DNA of 64,000 nucleotides from Pontiella agarivorans (GCF_034531395.1 NZ_JARVCO010000012.1:186001-250000); one strand, 5' to 3'; shown: positions 25,169 through 34,495, counted from the first letter of the stretch. Numbers and translations are program-made. Notes: a model not told the origin generated them from the sequence alone.

Positions 25169-26296
25169 ATGTTGTTTCGCAGGATATTAGGAGCTGGTTT
25201 TTCGCTTTTTCTGGTCGGCTCGGCGTTTGCTGTCGGGGATGAAAAAGAATGGGATAATTTTGTTCCGCCACCGGATAAAAAATATGACTGGGTGCAGCTG
25301 GATTCCGGCGAGTGGCTGAAGGGTGAAATTAAAGTACTCTACAATTACACGCTGGAATTTGATTCCGATGAGCTGGATCTGTTGGAACTGGACCTGGATG
25401 ACGTGAAAAAAATCCGTTCGTGCGATCCCCAGGAAGTGATGTTCGAAATAAAACGTCGGGAAACCGAGGTGCTGCAGGGGATTATTGAACTTGACGGGGC
25501 AAACGTAAAGGTTCTCAACGGGGATGAGGTTCAGACGTTTAAGCGGAATCAGCTGGTTTCTATTGCGGGCGGATCGAGCAACGAACGCGATAACTGGTCC
25601 GGCAGCGTTTCGCTGGGAGCAACGCTGCGCGGTGGAAATACAGAAACGCTCGATATTACAGCCATGGCAAATATCAAGCGCCGTACAGCGTCTTCTCGGA
25701 TTAATCTGGATTACATCGGCAATTACAGCGAAGTGGAAACTTCGGATGACGGTAAGGAGAAGACGGCTGATAATCATCGTCTGAGTGCGTACTCCGACTG
25801 GTTCCTGACCGGCCGCTTTTACTGGCGGATTTTTGATGCGGAATATTACAGCGATGAATTTGTGAATATCAGGGATCAGGTCTCGGTGGCAACCGGTGTT
25901 GGTTACGATGTCATCCGTACGGCCCGGACTGAATGGACGGCTAATGCGGGGGGCGGTTATCAGGAAACCATTTATGATGAGGTGGTTTCGACGGCCGATG
26001 AGAGCTCCGGGTCGGCTTTCGGAACGATCGGTACGCGTCTGGATTATGAGGTGACGGGCGATCTTGATTTTATTTACGACTATTCAGCGCGTTTTCTGAG
26101 TCCGGAAAACGGCCGGTATACGCACCATATGGTGGCAACACTTTCCTATGAAATCATTAATGATCTTGATCTCGATATTTCCCTGATCTGGGACCGGATC
26201 GAAGATCCGGAACCCGTGGATGACGGTGTTGGCGGTCTGGATTATCCGGAGCAGGATGACTATCAACTGGTCGTCGGCATTGGATACAGTTTCTGA
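25169..26296 (+). CDS. DUF481 (YdiY-like) outer-membrane beta-barrel protein
   Basis: Exported protein of 375 residues. A signal peptide ends near residue 22. An N-terminal region (about 30-135) resembles a small beta domain (VQLDSGEWLKGEIKVLY). The DUF481 barrel of about 230 residues follows from NWSGSVSLGATLRGGNTETL to the terminal VVGIGYSF, with the final phenylalanine expected of outer-membrane barrels. An upstream ATG at 25151 overlaps the rlmH stop, but the ATG at 25169 follows GGGAG and starts the signal peptide. DUF481 proteins are of unknown function. Confidence 0.9.
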   Translation: MLFRRILGAGFSLFLVGSAFAVGDEKEWDNFVPPPDKKYDWVQLDSGEWLKGEIKVLYNYTLEFDSDELDLLELDLDDVKKIRSCDPQEVMFEIKRRETEVLQGIIELDGANVKVLNGDEVQTFKRNQLVSIAGGSSNERDNWSGSVSLGATLRGGNTETLDITAMANIKRRTASSRINLDYIGNYSEVETSDDGKEKTADNHRLSAYSDWFLTGRFYWRIFDAEYYSDEFVNIRDQVSVATGVGYDVIRTARTEWTANAGGGYQETIYDEVVSTADESSGSAFGTIGTRLDYEVTGDLDFIYDYSARFLSPENGRYTHHMVATLSYEIINDLDLDISLIWDRIEDPEPVDDGVGGLDYPEQDDYQLVVGIGYSF

Positions 26297-26372
26297 TTGT
26301 TCAACGGGCTTCGACAGGACGTGTGTTGAGCGCATCCGAGTATAAATGTGCGCATTTCAATCGGGCCGCGCA

Positions 26373-28175
26373 TCAGGGGCGGCCGCCGGCCGCCCGGAGA
26401 ATCCGCTGTATTTCCTCATTGTGGGTACTCATGGCGCGGCGGTACGGGTTGCTTATTTCGTGATATATTCCGAGTTCCCGCAGGTCCATATTCTGGAGAT
26501 TCGGATTCATTTCCGCATTCACATCGGCGTGCAGCCCGATCAGCGTTTTTACTGCGCCGACTTTTCCGGCGCTTACGGCATACATCAGTGGTGTGGCGCG
26601 ATAGTTTGAGCGGGCATTCACATTTGCTCCTTTGGAGACCAGATATTTTATGAGTTCGGAATTGCCGCTTTTTGCGGCAAAAAAGATGGGAGAAAGTTTT
26701 CCTTCGGTGGGTTTGGTATTGCCGAACATGGTGACCTGCATTTGCGTGTAACCGGTTTGCTGGCGAACATTTTCCCCGCGCTTTTCCACCAGATAGCGGG
26801 TGGCCAGCAGGTTACCCATTTCGCAGACATCCATAAGCAGGGTCTGACCCTCTGTTGCCTTTGCCCACGGTTCGGAAAGGTCGTATTTATGCACCAGCCA
26901 GAGCCCGGCTTTTTCATTTTTGGCCCCAAAGACGCGTTTGATGTTGCCGATGGTTACGCCGTCTTCGCGCGGTTCCGTGTCCAGCGTGTAGTAAATGTGG
27001 CTCATAATTTTCGGGGCATACATTTCGAACAGTTTCTGGTTTTCGGCCAGAGCGGCGAAATCGATGTTGAAGAGGTCGAGTTCGCCCGACTCACGGATCA
27101 CAAATTCAAAGACGGATTTATTGCCATGCATCAGGGCCCAGTTGACCAGTTCATTATAGTCTGCCTGGGTCAGTGGTTTTTGCGCGGCCTTAAAGGCAAT
27201 TACGCGGGCGGCGGCATCGGTGTCGACCATTTTCACACTTTCCTCGGTGAGTTCATCGAAGTGTAATTTAGGGAGCAGGGCCCAGGCTTCTTCCGGAAGG
27301 GTGGTGAGAAAACGGGCCTCTTCCGGAGACATTGGGCCGTCCCATTCTTCGAGGCCCTGGGTGCGGATGACATATTCGGGTTTGGCGCGATAGGCTTCGA
27401 GAAATTCCTCGCTCAATACGGGGTTTGAAAAATCGATTGGATTCAGCGGCCAGTTCAGCTCCAGCATATGCAGCAACAGTGCATCATCTTTCAGCGTTTG
27501 CAAAACAAAATCGCCGGTTGCCTGCATGCTTTCTCGTGCGGCCTTGTCCAGATAGCTGACATTCTCGAGTTTCGGGGTGACAGAAATAAAAAAGCGGATT
27601 TTTTCCTCATCCTGTTTGTCCAGAGCTTCCTGAAGCTGAACGCCCAGAAAGCGACGGTAGCGGATTCTGAATTCGGTTTTTTCCAGGGGTTGCGGAACGT
27701 CGAAATCATATTTCATAAATTCGGCGGCGTGTTCCCGGAAAAATTTGCGGTCGTATTGATCCACCGCCAGGCTCATGAAAACCGGGAGGGTGTCGGGATC
27801 ATGTTGCACCACTTTGTCGCGCCATTCCCGCCCGAGCTCACGGTAGGCCAGCAGATCTCCAAACTGTACGGGCGGTTCGGCACCGTGGTCTATTGCCCAG
27901 TTGAACGCTGAAAAGTTTTTGGTCTGCCGCCCGAGCTGAAGCACCTGTTGAGGAATCTGTTCCTCCTGCGCTGAAACGAGATCTGCCTTTTTCGCAAATT
28001 CATAGGCATTTACAAGCCATGATGCTTTCATGGTTCCTGATGTTTTTCCGGCTTCTTTGAGGCAGTGCGCAATCCATTTTTTCGATGCTGCAGGATCAGA
28101 TGTATCGGCTGGTTCCTGCATGGAACAGCCGGACAGCAGGAGGAGAAACAGCAAAGGCAACAGTCGGATCATCAT
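26373..28175 (-). CDS. Ankyrin-repeat lipoprotein
   Basis: A 600-residue lipoprotein with lipobox LSGC (about residue 17). The long middle (about 30-470) is mostly helical and not recognised, though several stretches look like degenerate ankyrin units. Two clear ankyrin repeats lie near the C terminus (about 500-570: SPIFFAAKSGNSELIKYLVSKGA, written here only in part, and ATPLMYAVSAGKVGAVKTLI). It is probably a periplasmic or surface protein-binding scaffold. Of several in-frame starts (28253, 28190, 28175), the last follows GAGGA at good spacing and begins the signal peptide. Two TTCCA palindromes lie upstream. Confidence 0.85.
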   Translation of the reverse strand: MMIRLLPLLFLLLLSGCSMQEPADTSDPAASKKWIAHCLKEAGKTSGTMKASWLVNAYEFAKKADLVSAQEEQIPQQVLQLGRQTKNFSAFNWAIDHGAEPPVQFGDLLAYRELGREWRDKVVQHDPDTLPVFMSLAVDQYDRKFFREHAAEFMKYDFDVPQPLEKTEFRIRYRRFLGVQLQEALDKQDEEKIRFFISVTPKLENVSYLDKAARESMQATGDFVLQTLKDDALLLHMLELNWPLNPIDFSNPVLSEEFLEAYRAKPEYVIRTQGLEEWDGPMSPEEARFLTTLPEEAWALLPKLHFDELTEESVKMVDTDAAARVIAFKAAQKPLTQADYNELVNWALMHGNKSVFEFVIRESGELDLFNIDFAALAENQKLFEMYAPKIMSHIYYTLDTEPREDGVTIGNIKRVFGAKNEKAGLWLVHKYDLSEPWAKATEGQTLLMDVCEMGNLLATRYLVEKRGENVRQQTGYTQMQVTMFGNTKPTEGKLSPIFFAAKSGNSELIKYLVSKGANVNARSNYRATPLMYAVSAGKVGAVKTLIGLHADVNAEMNPNLQNMDLRELGIYHEISNPYRRAMSTHNEEIQRILRAAGGRP

Positions 28176-28233
28176 TATAAATTTCCTCATCTTCTTCGTA
28201 AAATGTTGTGTTTGTATCACACTGTTGCGCGGC

Positions 28234-28248
28234 TTCCAATCTTTGGAA
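28234..28248. repeat. TTCCA-N5-TGGAA palindrome, centre ATCTT
   Basis: In the divergent gap between the ankyrin lipoprotein and GT-C genes, assuming the short ankyrin start. Confidence 0.85.
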
Positions 28249-28291
28249 ACCAATTCCTTTTCGGTGTGCGTTTTCTGGGGTTTATTCTCCG

Positions 28292-28306
28292 TTCCAGGGG
28301 TTGGAA
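28292..28306. repeat. TTCCA-N5-TGGAA palindrome, centre GGGGT
   Basis: Same gap, 58 bases from the preceding site centre to centre and 29 bases before the GT-C start. Confidence 0.85.
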
Positions 28307-28335
28307 AGCGGTGGGCGATTCGCTAGATTTTGCCG

Positions 28336-29811
28336 ATGTCCAACCGGATTACAGTTCATTCAATGCTGGTGGTTTTTTTAGGTGCACTCGGCGCCTGGCT
28401 TATGCTGGGCATGCCGCGTACCGGAATTGACGATGCTGATATCTTTCTGGTTTATGCCAACCATTTTGCTGATGGTCATGGCTTCGTCTACAACATCGGC
28501 GGGGAGCGTGTGGAGGGGTTCACTTCGCTGCTTTGGACGTTGATCTGCTCCGGGGTTGCAGCAGTGTTCCGATCTCCGGAAATTCCATTATTTTTCCTGA
28601 ATCTCATTCTGGGAGGGATCGCGGTTGGGTTCTGTTTAAAACGGACGAAGCAGCGTTCGGTATTTCTCCTTATGCTCGCCGGAGCGCCCGCGTGGTTTGC
28701 CTGGTGTCAGGTCACGCTGATGGAAACAGGACTGTGGTGTATGTTACTGACGCTGCTGGGGCTGGCCGTGGCGGAACGGCGCAGCAGATCGGCGGCCCTG
28801 CTGATGCCGCTGCTGGTGATTACCCGTCCGGAATCGATGCTGTGGGGCGTGTGGGTGATCCTGCTGGTATTTGTGTTCGCGGAAAAAGGCGCGCGTTTGA
28901 GGGCCGTATTGCCGGTGCTGCTAACCTATGCCGTTTCGCTGGGGTTGTTGGTTGCTTTTCGAATAGTCTATTTCGGATGGCCGGTTCCGAATACCTATTA
29001 TGCAAAGGTTACACCGGGAATTTTTTCCAATATCTGGAACGGACTCGGTTATCCGACGGGTTATCTGTTCAGCGGGGCCATGGTTTTTGTTGTTATACTG
29101 CTGTTACTGTGTGTGATTTTAAAACGGGATAAAGCGGATTCGGCTGTGATTCGGATCGTGTGTTTTCTTTTGCCGGGCATCGGGATTCCGGTGCTGGTGG
29201 GTGGCGATCATTTCGGATCGTTCCGTTTTTATCAGCCGATCTGGCCGTTGCTCTGCCTGGTTGGGGCTCACGAATGGAGCCGTCTGATGTCCGGGCGTTT
29301 TTTCGAAAACATGCGGCCGTATATTTTGCCGCTGTTGTTTCTGATCGGCTGGACTCTTTTTCCAATTACTGGAAATCTTCGGCACGAATTTCGTATTGCG
29401 AAAGAAGGGCGCCGGAACGGGGAAATGCTTAGCCGGATGTTTCAGGATCTGGATGCCTGGCCAACGGTGGCCGTCATTACGGCGGGGGGGAATAAGCTGG
29501 GCTATGCCGGTTTTGTTTTCGATCTGATGGGGCTGAATTCAACAGAAATGGCGCATGTGCCGGGGGATGCCGCCCATTTTAAAAATCATACGGGATTCAA
29601 CCGGAAATTGTTTTACCGCTGGGCACCCGATATCCTGATTTGCGGTGATTCGGAGGAGTTTGACCAGCTGGTGCTGAACGGGCTTCAGCGCGAACCGCGG
29701 TTCCGGATGGAATACACCCGGTGTACACTTTACCGTAACGATTCATCGCTTCATGCCTGGTATCGGAATGAGTTTCTGATGGGGATACCGGCCGGTGCTG
29801 AATCGCAGTGA
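28336..29811 (+). CDS. Polytopic membrane protein, GT-C glycosyltransferase-like
   Basis: A 491-residue protein with about ten hydrophobic segments. The first extracytoplasmic loop has DDADIFLVYANHFADGHGF followed by GERVEGFTSLLWT. This acidic first-loop pattern is shared with GT-C lipid-linked-sugar transferases of the arabinofuranosyl/mannosyl type. A soluble C-terminal domain of about 100 residues follows. The donor and acceptor are unknown. The ATG at 28336 is used; a TTG two codons upstream also fits. The gene diverges from the ankyrin lipoprotein and ends 72 bases before hexokinase. Confidence 0.75.
   Translation: MSNRITVHSMLVVFLGALGAWLMLGMPRTGIDDADIFLVYANHFADGHGFVYNIGGERVEGFTSLLWTLICSGVAAVFRSPEIPLFFLNLILGGIAVGFCLKRTKQRSVFLLMLAGAPAWFAWCQVTLMETGLWCMLLTLLGLAVAERRSRSAALLMPLLVITRPESMLWGVWVILLVFVFAEKGARLRAVLPVLLTYAVSLGLLVAFRIVYFGWPVPNTYYAKVTPGIFSNIWNGLGYPTGYLFSGAMVFVVILLLLCVILKRDKADSAVIRIVCFLLPGIGIPVLVGGDHFGSFRFYQPIWPLLCLVGAHEWSRLMSGRFFENMRPYILPLLFLIGWTLFPITGNLRHEFRIAKEGRRNGEMLSRMFQDLDAWPTVAVITAGGNKLGYAGFVFDLMGLNSTEMAHVPGDAAHFKNHTGFNRKLFYRWAPDILICGDSEEFDQLVLNGLQREPRFRMEYTRCTLYRNDSSLHAWYRNEFLMGIPAGAESQ
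29035..29049. repeat. TTCCA-N5-TGGAA palindrome, centre ATATC
   Basis: Inside the GT-C-like gene; codons FSNIWN, frame T-TCC. Confidence 0.8.
29360..29374. repeat. TTCCA-N5-TGGAA palindrome, centre ATTAC
   Basis: Inside the GT-C-like gene; codons FPITGN, frame TT-CCA. Confidence 0.8.
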
Positions 29812-29883
29812 GTGTACTTCAGTAATCCCTCCTTTGTCGGGGGAGGTTTCAATATGTGTATAAACGGTTTTAAGGAGAAGAGG

Positions 29884-31179
29884 ATGAGCCAACAAATTGT
29901 TGCATGGCTGAAAGAGCGGCTGGTTTCGGCCGAGGCGTATAATGCAGAAGAGCTGCTGAATAATTTTCTGATCGAAATGGAAAAAGGACTGAACGGCGAT
30001 GAGAGTTCACTGGCCATGATTCCGGCTTTCGTGGGGGTTGCCGGCCAGGTGCCGACCGGAAAACCGGTTGCGGTGATTGATGCCGGGGGGACCAACCTGC
30101 GGGTCTGTATCGCCCGGTTTAACGCGGCCGGGGAGGTTGAGCTTGAAGGATTCAGTAAACAGCCGATGCCGGGCCGGTTCGAGGAGAAGACCCGCGCGGA
30201 ATTTTATCAGGTGCTGGCGGATGCCCTTGAACCGATGAAAGATGATTTTGAGAGCATTGGATTCTGTTTTTCCTATCCGGCTGAAATTAAGCCGAATTTT
30301 GACGGTCAGCTGCTGCACTGGACGAAAGAAATCAAAATTCCGGAATTGGTTGGCCGGCACGTCGGGGGCGGACTGATTGAGGCGCTGGAGGCGCGCGGGA
30401 TTAGCGGAAAAAAAGTGGTGTTGCTGAATGATACCGTGGCCTGCCTGCTCGCCGGGCTTGCGCAGGGGCAGGGCTTTAATGCGTCGTCTTATATCGGCTT
30501 TATTCTGGGCACCGGAACCAATACGGCTTACGTAGAACAGAACGGGAATATCGGAAAACTGGTCGATATGAACGAAGGTGCGCAGGTCATCAATGTGGAG
30601 TCCGGCGGTTTTGCGGCTTATCCGCGCAGTGCCATCGATCTCAAACTGGATGCAGAAAGCGAAAATCCGGGAAGTCATGTTTTTGAGAAGGCGCTTTCCG
30701 GGGTTTACATGGGAACCATCACGCTGGAATTGCTGAAAGCGCTTCAACATGATCTGGCGGTATTTTCGAAAAGCGGGGCTGAAGCGTTGGCTGCACTGGA
30801 TGATCTTTATATTATTCAGATCGACAATCTTGCCGCTGAAAACGGCCGCGACATCGGTGAGTTGGGTTCCGACCGGTTTACGGAGGGCGACCGCGAAATT
30901 ATGCGAATGGTGTTTAAAGGCGTGGTTGATCGCGCCGCTCTGTTGACGGCGGTGAATCTCTGTGCGGCGACGGTTAAATGCGGGGCAGGGAAAGATGCGG
31001 CGCATCCGGTCTGTGTGAATATTGACGGATCTACGTATTATTATACGTATCAAATGGCGGATAAAGTTCAGGCTTATCTGAAACCGATGCTGGAAAAGCG
31101 CGGTCTGCATATCCGCTGTATTCAGGTTGACGATGCCCCGGTGGTCGGTGCTGCCATTGCCGGACTGGTGACCTTTTAG
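29884..31179 (+). CDS. Hexokinase of eukaryote-like family
   Basis: ATP-dependent sugar kinase of 431 residues resembling the hexokinase 1/2 family rather than the short bacterial glucokinases. The phosphate-1 loop is VIDAGGTNLRVC, the sugar-binding region includes GFCFSYPAEI, the catalytic aspartate is in LNDTVACLLAG, and the phosphate-2 loop is FILGTGTN. The large-domain end is VDDAPVVGAAIAG. The start at 29884 follows AAGGAGAAGAGG; 24 codons of upstream open frame are ignored. It probably feeds hexoses released from glycans into glycolysis. Confidence 0.92.
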   Translation: MSQQIVAWLKERLVSAEAYNAEELLNNFLIEMEKGLNGDESSLAMIPAFVGVAGQVPTGKPVAVIDAGGTNLRVCIARFNAAGEVELEGFSKQPMPGRFEEKTRAEFYQVLADALEPMKDDFESIGFCFSYPAEIKPNFDGQLLHWTKEIKIPELVGRHVGGGLIEALEARGISGKKVVLLNDTVACLLAGLAQGQGFNASSYIGFILGTGTNTAYVEQNGNIGKLVDMNEGAQVINVESGGFAAYPRSAIDLKLDAESENPGSHVFEKALSGVYMGTITLELLKALQHDLAVFSKSGAEALAALDDLYIIQIDNLAAENGRDIGELGSDRFTEGDREIMRMVFKGVVDRAALLTAVNLCAATVKCGAGKDAAHPVCVNIDGSTYYYTYQMADKVQAYLKPMLEKRGLHIRCIQVDDAPVVGAAIAGLVTF

Positions 31180-31180
31180 G

Positions 31181-32008
31181 CTATATATTCAGGGCGATAA
31201 TCGTGACGGCATTGAAGAGCATATGCACACCGATGCTGACCCACAGCGAGCCGGTGCGCCAGTAAGCCAGACTTAAAACGGCGGATAGCAGCAGCAGCGA
31301 GATCAGGGAGGCGGCATTGTTGTGCATGACTGCAAACAGGACGGATCCCAGCACAGTGCCGACGGCCAGGTTGGAGCGTTTGACCATGTAGGGTAGAAAG
31401 ACTCCGCGGTAGAGCAGTTCTTCATACACCGGGGCCGCGAATACGGCCATGCCGATATACAGCATTTTCAGCAGACTCATGTCGCGCGAAACAATTTCGA
31501 CAACTTCCTGCACCTCCGGTTCGTTTCTGAGGATGAAAGTCAGCAGTAGCTGATAGAGTTTTGATGCGACGATGATCAGCGGAATGGTGGCCAGATAGAT
31601 GAGGGGAACGAGCCTGATTTTCCGGAAGCTGGAAGCGTCAACACCCAGATTCTGTGTCCAGCTTCCGCCGCGGATACGGCTGATGATGCCGGCTTCCAGC
31701 ATAAGGACGGCATAAATAATCAGGGTGACGAGCAGTTGGACGTAGGGCAGCATCTGCCGCCGTTCTCCCTGGAAAAACTGTCCGGTAAAACCGGCGGCGA
31801 GATATAGCATGACCAATGTAGCCAGCAGAATGAAGACCTGACGGGGTTCCCAGGATCGGCCGGCCAGCGTGTCGGTGAGCTGATGCCGGTCGGCCGGATG
31901 CCGTTTTTCGTGTGCAATAACGCCGACCAATGCCATTCCTCCGCCGATGAGGAGAAACCATTGCAGGGCCTGTTGCCAGATAGATGCGGACTCTTCCATT
32001 CGGCACAT
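31181..32008 (-). CDS. CPBP-family intramembrane metalloprotease
   Basis: Integral membrane protein of 275 residues with about eight hydrophobic segments. The CPBP/ABI motifs are all present: EELLYRG (metal-binding glutamates), FAVMHN and HMLFN with the two histidines. The family includes Rce1-like CAAX proteases and bacteriocin immunity proteins; the bacterial substrate is unknown. It converges on hexokinase with one base between the stops. The MCRM start is kept, although M4 is also possible. Confidence 0.92.
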   Translation of the reverse strand: MCRMEESASIWQQALQWFLLIGGGMALVGVIAHEKRHPADRHQLTDTLAGRSWEPRQVFILLATLVMLYLAAGFTGQFFQGERRQMLPYVQLLVTLIIYAVLMLEAGIISRIRGGSWTQNLGVDASSFRKIRLVPLIYLATIPLIIVASKLYQLLLTFILRNEPEVQEVVEIVSRDMSLLKMLYIGMAVFAAPVYEELLYRGVFLPYMVKRSNLAVGTVLGSVLFAVMHNNAASLISLLLLSAVLSLAYWRTGSLWVSIGVHMLFNAVTIIALNI

Positions 32009-32069
32009 CTTACAGGACCGCTTCGCGAAATCAATTGCGGAGGCCGGATCGGGAATCTATGCTGTCGAT

Positions 32070-32474
32070 ATGATTAAACCTGAGAAATGGGAAAAACTGC
32101 GCGGGTGGATGAATAAGCTGGAGATTTTCGAACAGGATCTCGAAGAGCGGTTTATCCGCGGATCCGGAAAAGGCGGGCAGAAGATTAATAAGACCTCTTC
32201 CTGTGTGCAGCTGTGCCATAGAAAAAGCGGCGTGGAAATCCGCTGCCAGCGAACCCGGTCGCAGGCGGAGAACCGTTATTGGGCCCGCGTGGATCTGTGT
32301 GAACAGATTGAAGAGCAATGCCTCGGTGAAAAAAGCAGAAAACAGCAGGCGATTGAAAAAATACGCCGCCAGAAACGCCGTCGTTCCCGGCGCGCGAAAG
32401 CACGTATGCTTGACGATAAATCGAAACAGGGTCAGAAGAAAAAAATGCGGGGGCGGGTCCGGCCCGACGATTAA
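32070..32474 (+). CDS. Release-factor-like GGQ protein (ribosome rescue type)
   Basis: A 134-residue protein with only the peptidyl-tRNA hydrolysis domain of class I release factors. GSGKGGQKINKTSSCVQL holds the GGQ motif, followed by a Lys/Arg-rich helical tail (QKRRRSRRAKARM). It lacks codon-reading domains, so it resembles the ArfB/mtRF-R group that frees stalled ribosomes or split subunits. The start is uncertain: the ATG at 32070 has no good ribosome site, and another methionine lies at 32109. It converges with the SurA-like gene, sharing 4 bases. Confidence 0.85.
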   Translation: MIKPEKWEKLRGWMNKLEIFEQDLEERFIRGSGKGGQKINKTSSCVQLCHRKSGVEIRCQRTRSQAENRYWARVDLCEQIEEQCLGEKSRKQQAIEKIRRQKRRRSRRAKARMLDDKSKQGQKKKMRGRVRPDD

Positions 32475-33469
32475 TCGTAGATTACGATGTAATTATTTGC
32501 CTTCAGCCGTTCAATCCAGCGGGCCCGCAGACGCGCGCGTTCTTTCGCGGTGAGAATGTTTTTGATGTCGTTGCGGACTTCATCAAACGGTTTGTATCCC
32601 GGCTGGCGCCGGGCATCCACTTTCAGAATATACAGCTGGGTGTCGGTCTCAATAATTTCACTGATTTCGCCGACCGGCTGACTGCGCAGGGGTTCCCGCA
32701 GTTCTTCGCGAACATCTTTGGGCTGCAGCCAGGGGAATGCGCCGCCGTCGGCAGCGCGACTGCCTTCAGAGACCGCTTTGGCGGTTTCGGAAAAATCGGC
32801 GCCATCGATCAGCTTTTTCCGGATTTTCTGTGCCTCTTCGAGTTTCACCGCCTGATCTTCGGGCGTGGTGCCTTTGTTAAGCACGATGATGCTGTATTTA
32901 ACTTTTTCCGGAATAAAGTAGGTTTCTTTGTGGCTCTCGTATTCTTCGCGAATCTGTTCCGGTGTAATACGGGCACGGCGGGATACTTCTTCGCTGGTCA
33001 TCATGCCGACAGCCATTTGTTCGCGGATCATATCGGCATATTCCTCGCGTGTTTTTTTCTGTTCGGCCAGCTGCTGCTCAAACATGGCTTTATCGCCCTT
33101 GAAGCGGTCATTGATCACGCGCTTGATTTCGTCGTTCACATACTGGTCGGGAATCATTCCGCCGCGTTCTTCAAATGCTTCCATGATCAGCACGCGTTCA
33201 ATGATTTCTTCACGCGCTTTGTTGAAGGCTTTCTGAAGTTCCTCCTCGAGCTGGGGGCCCTGGAACTGGCGGTAGATTTCGGGAAGGGCCGGGGCCATGG
33301 CTTCGCGTACTTCGCCGCGTGTGATCACGCGGTCGTTCACCTTTGCGGCATAGCCGTCGATTTCAATCGAAACCGGCTGCTGGGGCTGAGGCTGAGCACC
33401 GGGAAGAAACTGGGAAAATGCGCTTAGCGGGAGTGCGACGATGACTAAAAATTTACAGGCAGATCTCAT
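32471..33469 (-). CDS. SurA-like periplasmic peptidyl-prolyl isomerase/chaperone
   Basis: A 332-residue exported protein. A signal peptide ends at FSQ (about residue 19). A SurA-N-like helical domain covers about 30-185 (KVNDRVITRGEVREAM). One parvulin rotamase domain follows at about 190-300, with KVKYSIIVLNKG, RAADGGAFPWLQP and GEISEIIETDTQLYILKV. A C-terminal helix closes the chaperone fold. It likely escorts outer-membrane barrels, of which this window encodes several. The start 17 codons into the longest frame was chosen because the signal peptide begins there. Confidence 0.92.
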   Translation of the reverse strand: MRSACKFLVIVALPLSAFSQFLPGAQPQPQQPVSIEIDGYAAKVNDRVITRGEVREAMAPALPEIYRQFQGPQLEEELQKAFNKAREEIIERVLIMEAFEERGGMIPDQYVNDEIKRVINDRFKGDKAMFEQQLAEQKKTREEYADMIREQMAVGMMTSEEVSRRARITPEQIREEYESHKETYFIPEKVKYSIIVLNKGTTPEDQAVKLEEAQKIRKKLIDGADFSETAKAVSEGSRAADGGAFPWLQPKDVREELREPLRSQPVGEISEIIETDTQLYILKVDARRQPGYKPFDEVRNDIKNILTAKERARLRARWIERLKANNYIVIYD

Positions 33470-33571
33470 AATCCGGACACCATAGTTAAAGGGTCCGCAG
33501 GGCGCAACGCCGAAAAGCAAATCAGCGAATATTCTTTATCCGGTTTCCCAATCCCTGTAAAACCCGCGCGC

Positions 33572-34495
33572 ATGAACGAACAGCATCCAGAAGTTACAGA
33601 CCTCGGAAGGTCAGGCGTTGTGGCCATTGTCGGCCGTACCAATGTCGGCAAGTCGACCCTGCTGAACCATCTCGTCGAAGAGAAGGTCAGTATTGTCAGC
33701 GATACGGTCCAGACCACACGGAACGTGATCCGCGCGATACTCGCCGAAAAACGGGGGCAGCTTGTTTTTCTGGATACGCCCGGAGTGCACAAAGCCGAAG
33801 GGGAACTGGGTAAAAATCTCAACAAGGCTGCGCGTTCCGCCGTGCAGGGAGTGGATGCCATTCTGCTGGTGCTCGATGCCTCCGCAAAACCTGCGATGGA
33901 GGACGACGGCTGGTTTCGGCGCATTACCCGCGAAGAGGTGCCGGTGATTGTTGCTTTGAATAAATCCGACCGCCGCTACAGCTGCGCCGATCAATACCGC
34001 GAAATGTGGGACGAGGTTAAAGCTGATCGGGCTTCGGACAAAGAGGTCTCCTGGATGGAGGTTTCCGCGTTGCAGGGTGATCAGATGCCCGAGCTGCTTA
34101 CGGCCCTGTTCGAAACTGTGCCGGAAGGGGAGCCGCTTTTTCCCGACGATATTCTGACCGACTATCCGCGGAAACTGAATATTGCCGATGTGATCCGAGA
34201 AAAATATTTTCAGCGTCTGGAACAGGAACTTCCGCACGCCCTGGCCATCTGGGTTGAGGACATTGATGAGCAGGAAAAGAAATGGACCGTTGAGGTTGCG
34301 GTGATGGTTGAGCGCCATTCCCAGAAAGGGATCGTTATCGGCAATAAAGGGCGCCTGATCAAATGGGTGCGCGAACAGGCCGAGAAAGAACTCTACGAAA
34401 TGTACGGCGTCCGTTTTAAACTCAAGCTCTGGGTGAAGGTTGAAAAAAACTGGCGCAAGAACTTCTGGATTCTCAAAAAACTCGGCTATGCGTAA
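33572..34495 (+). CDS. era: GTPase Era
   Basis: Ribosome-assembly GTPase of 307 residues acting on 16S rRNA and the 30S subunit. G1 is GRTNVGKST, the G2 threonine lies in SDTVQTTRN, G3 is DTPGVH, G4 is NKSD and G5 is SAL. The C-terminal KH domain has the variant GXXG in GIVIGNKGRLIKWV. Its stop is directly followed by the stop of the convergent DUF1501 gene with no gap. Confidence 0.97.
   Translation: MNEQHPEVTDLGRSGVVAIVGRTNVGKSTLLNHLVEEKVSIVSDTVQTTRNVIRAILAEKRGQLVFLDTPGVHKAEGELGKNLNKAARSAVQGVDAILLVLDASAKPAMEDDGWFRRITREEVPVIVALNKSDRRYSCADQYREMWDEVKADRASDKEVSWMEVSALQGDQMPELLTALFETVPEGEPLFPDDILTDYPRKLNIADVIREKYFQRLEQELPHALAIWVEDIDEQEKKWTVEVAVMVERHSQKGIVIGNKGRLIKWVREQAEKELYEMYGVRFKLKLWVKVEKNWRKNFWILKKLGYA

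Noticed and set aside
30007-31110. Long antisense frame opposite hexokinase
   Set aside because: Same reason: it is a shadow of a well-conserved gene.
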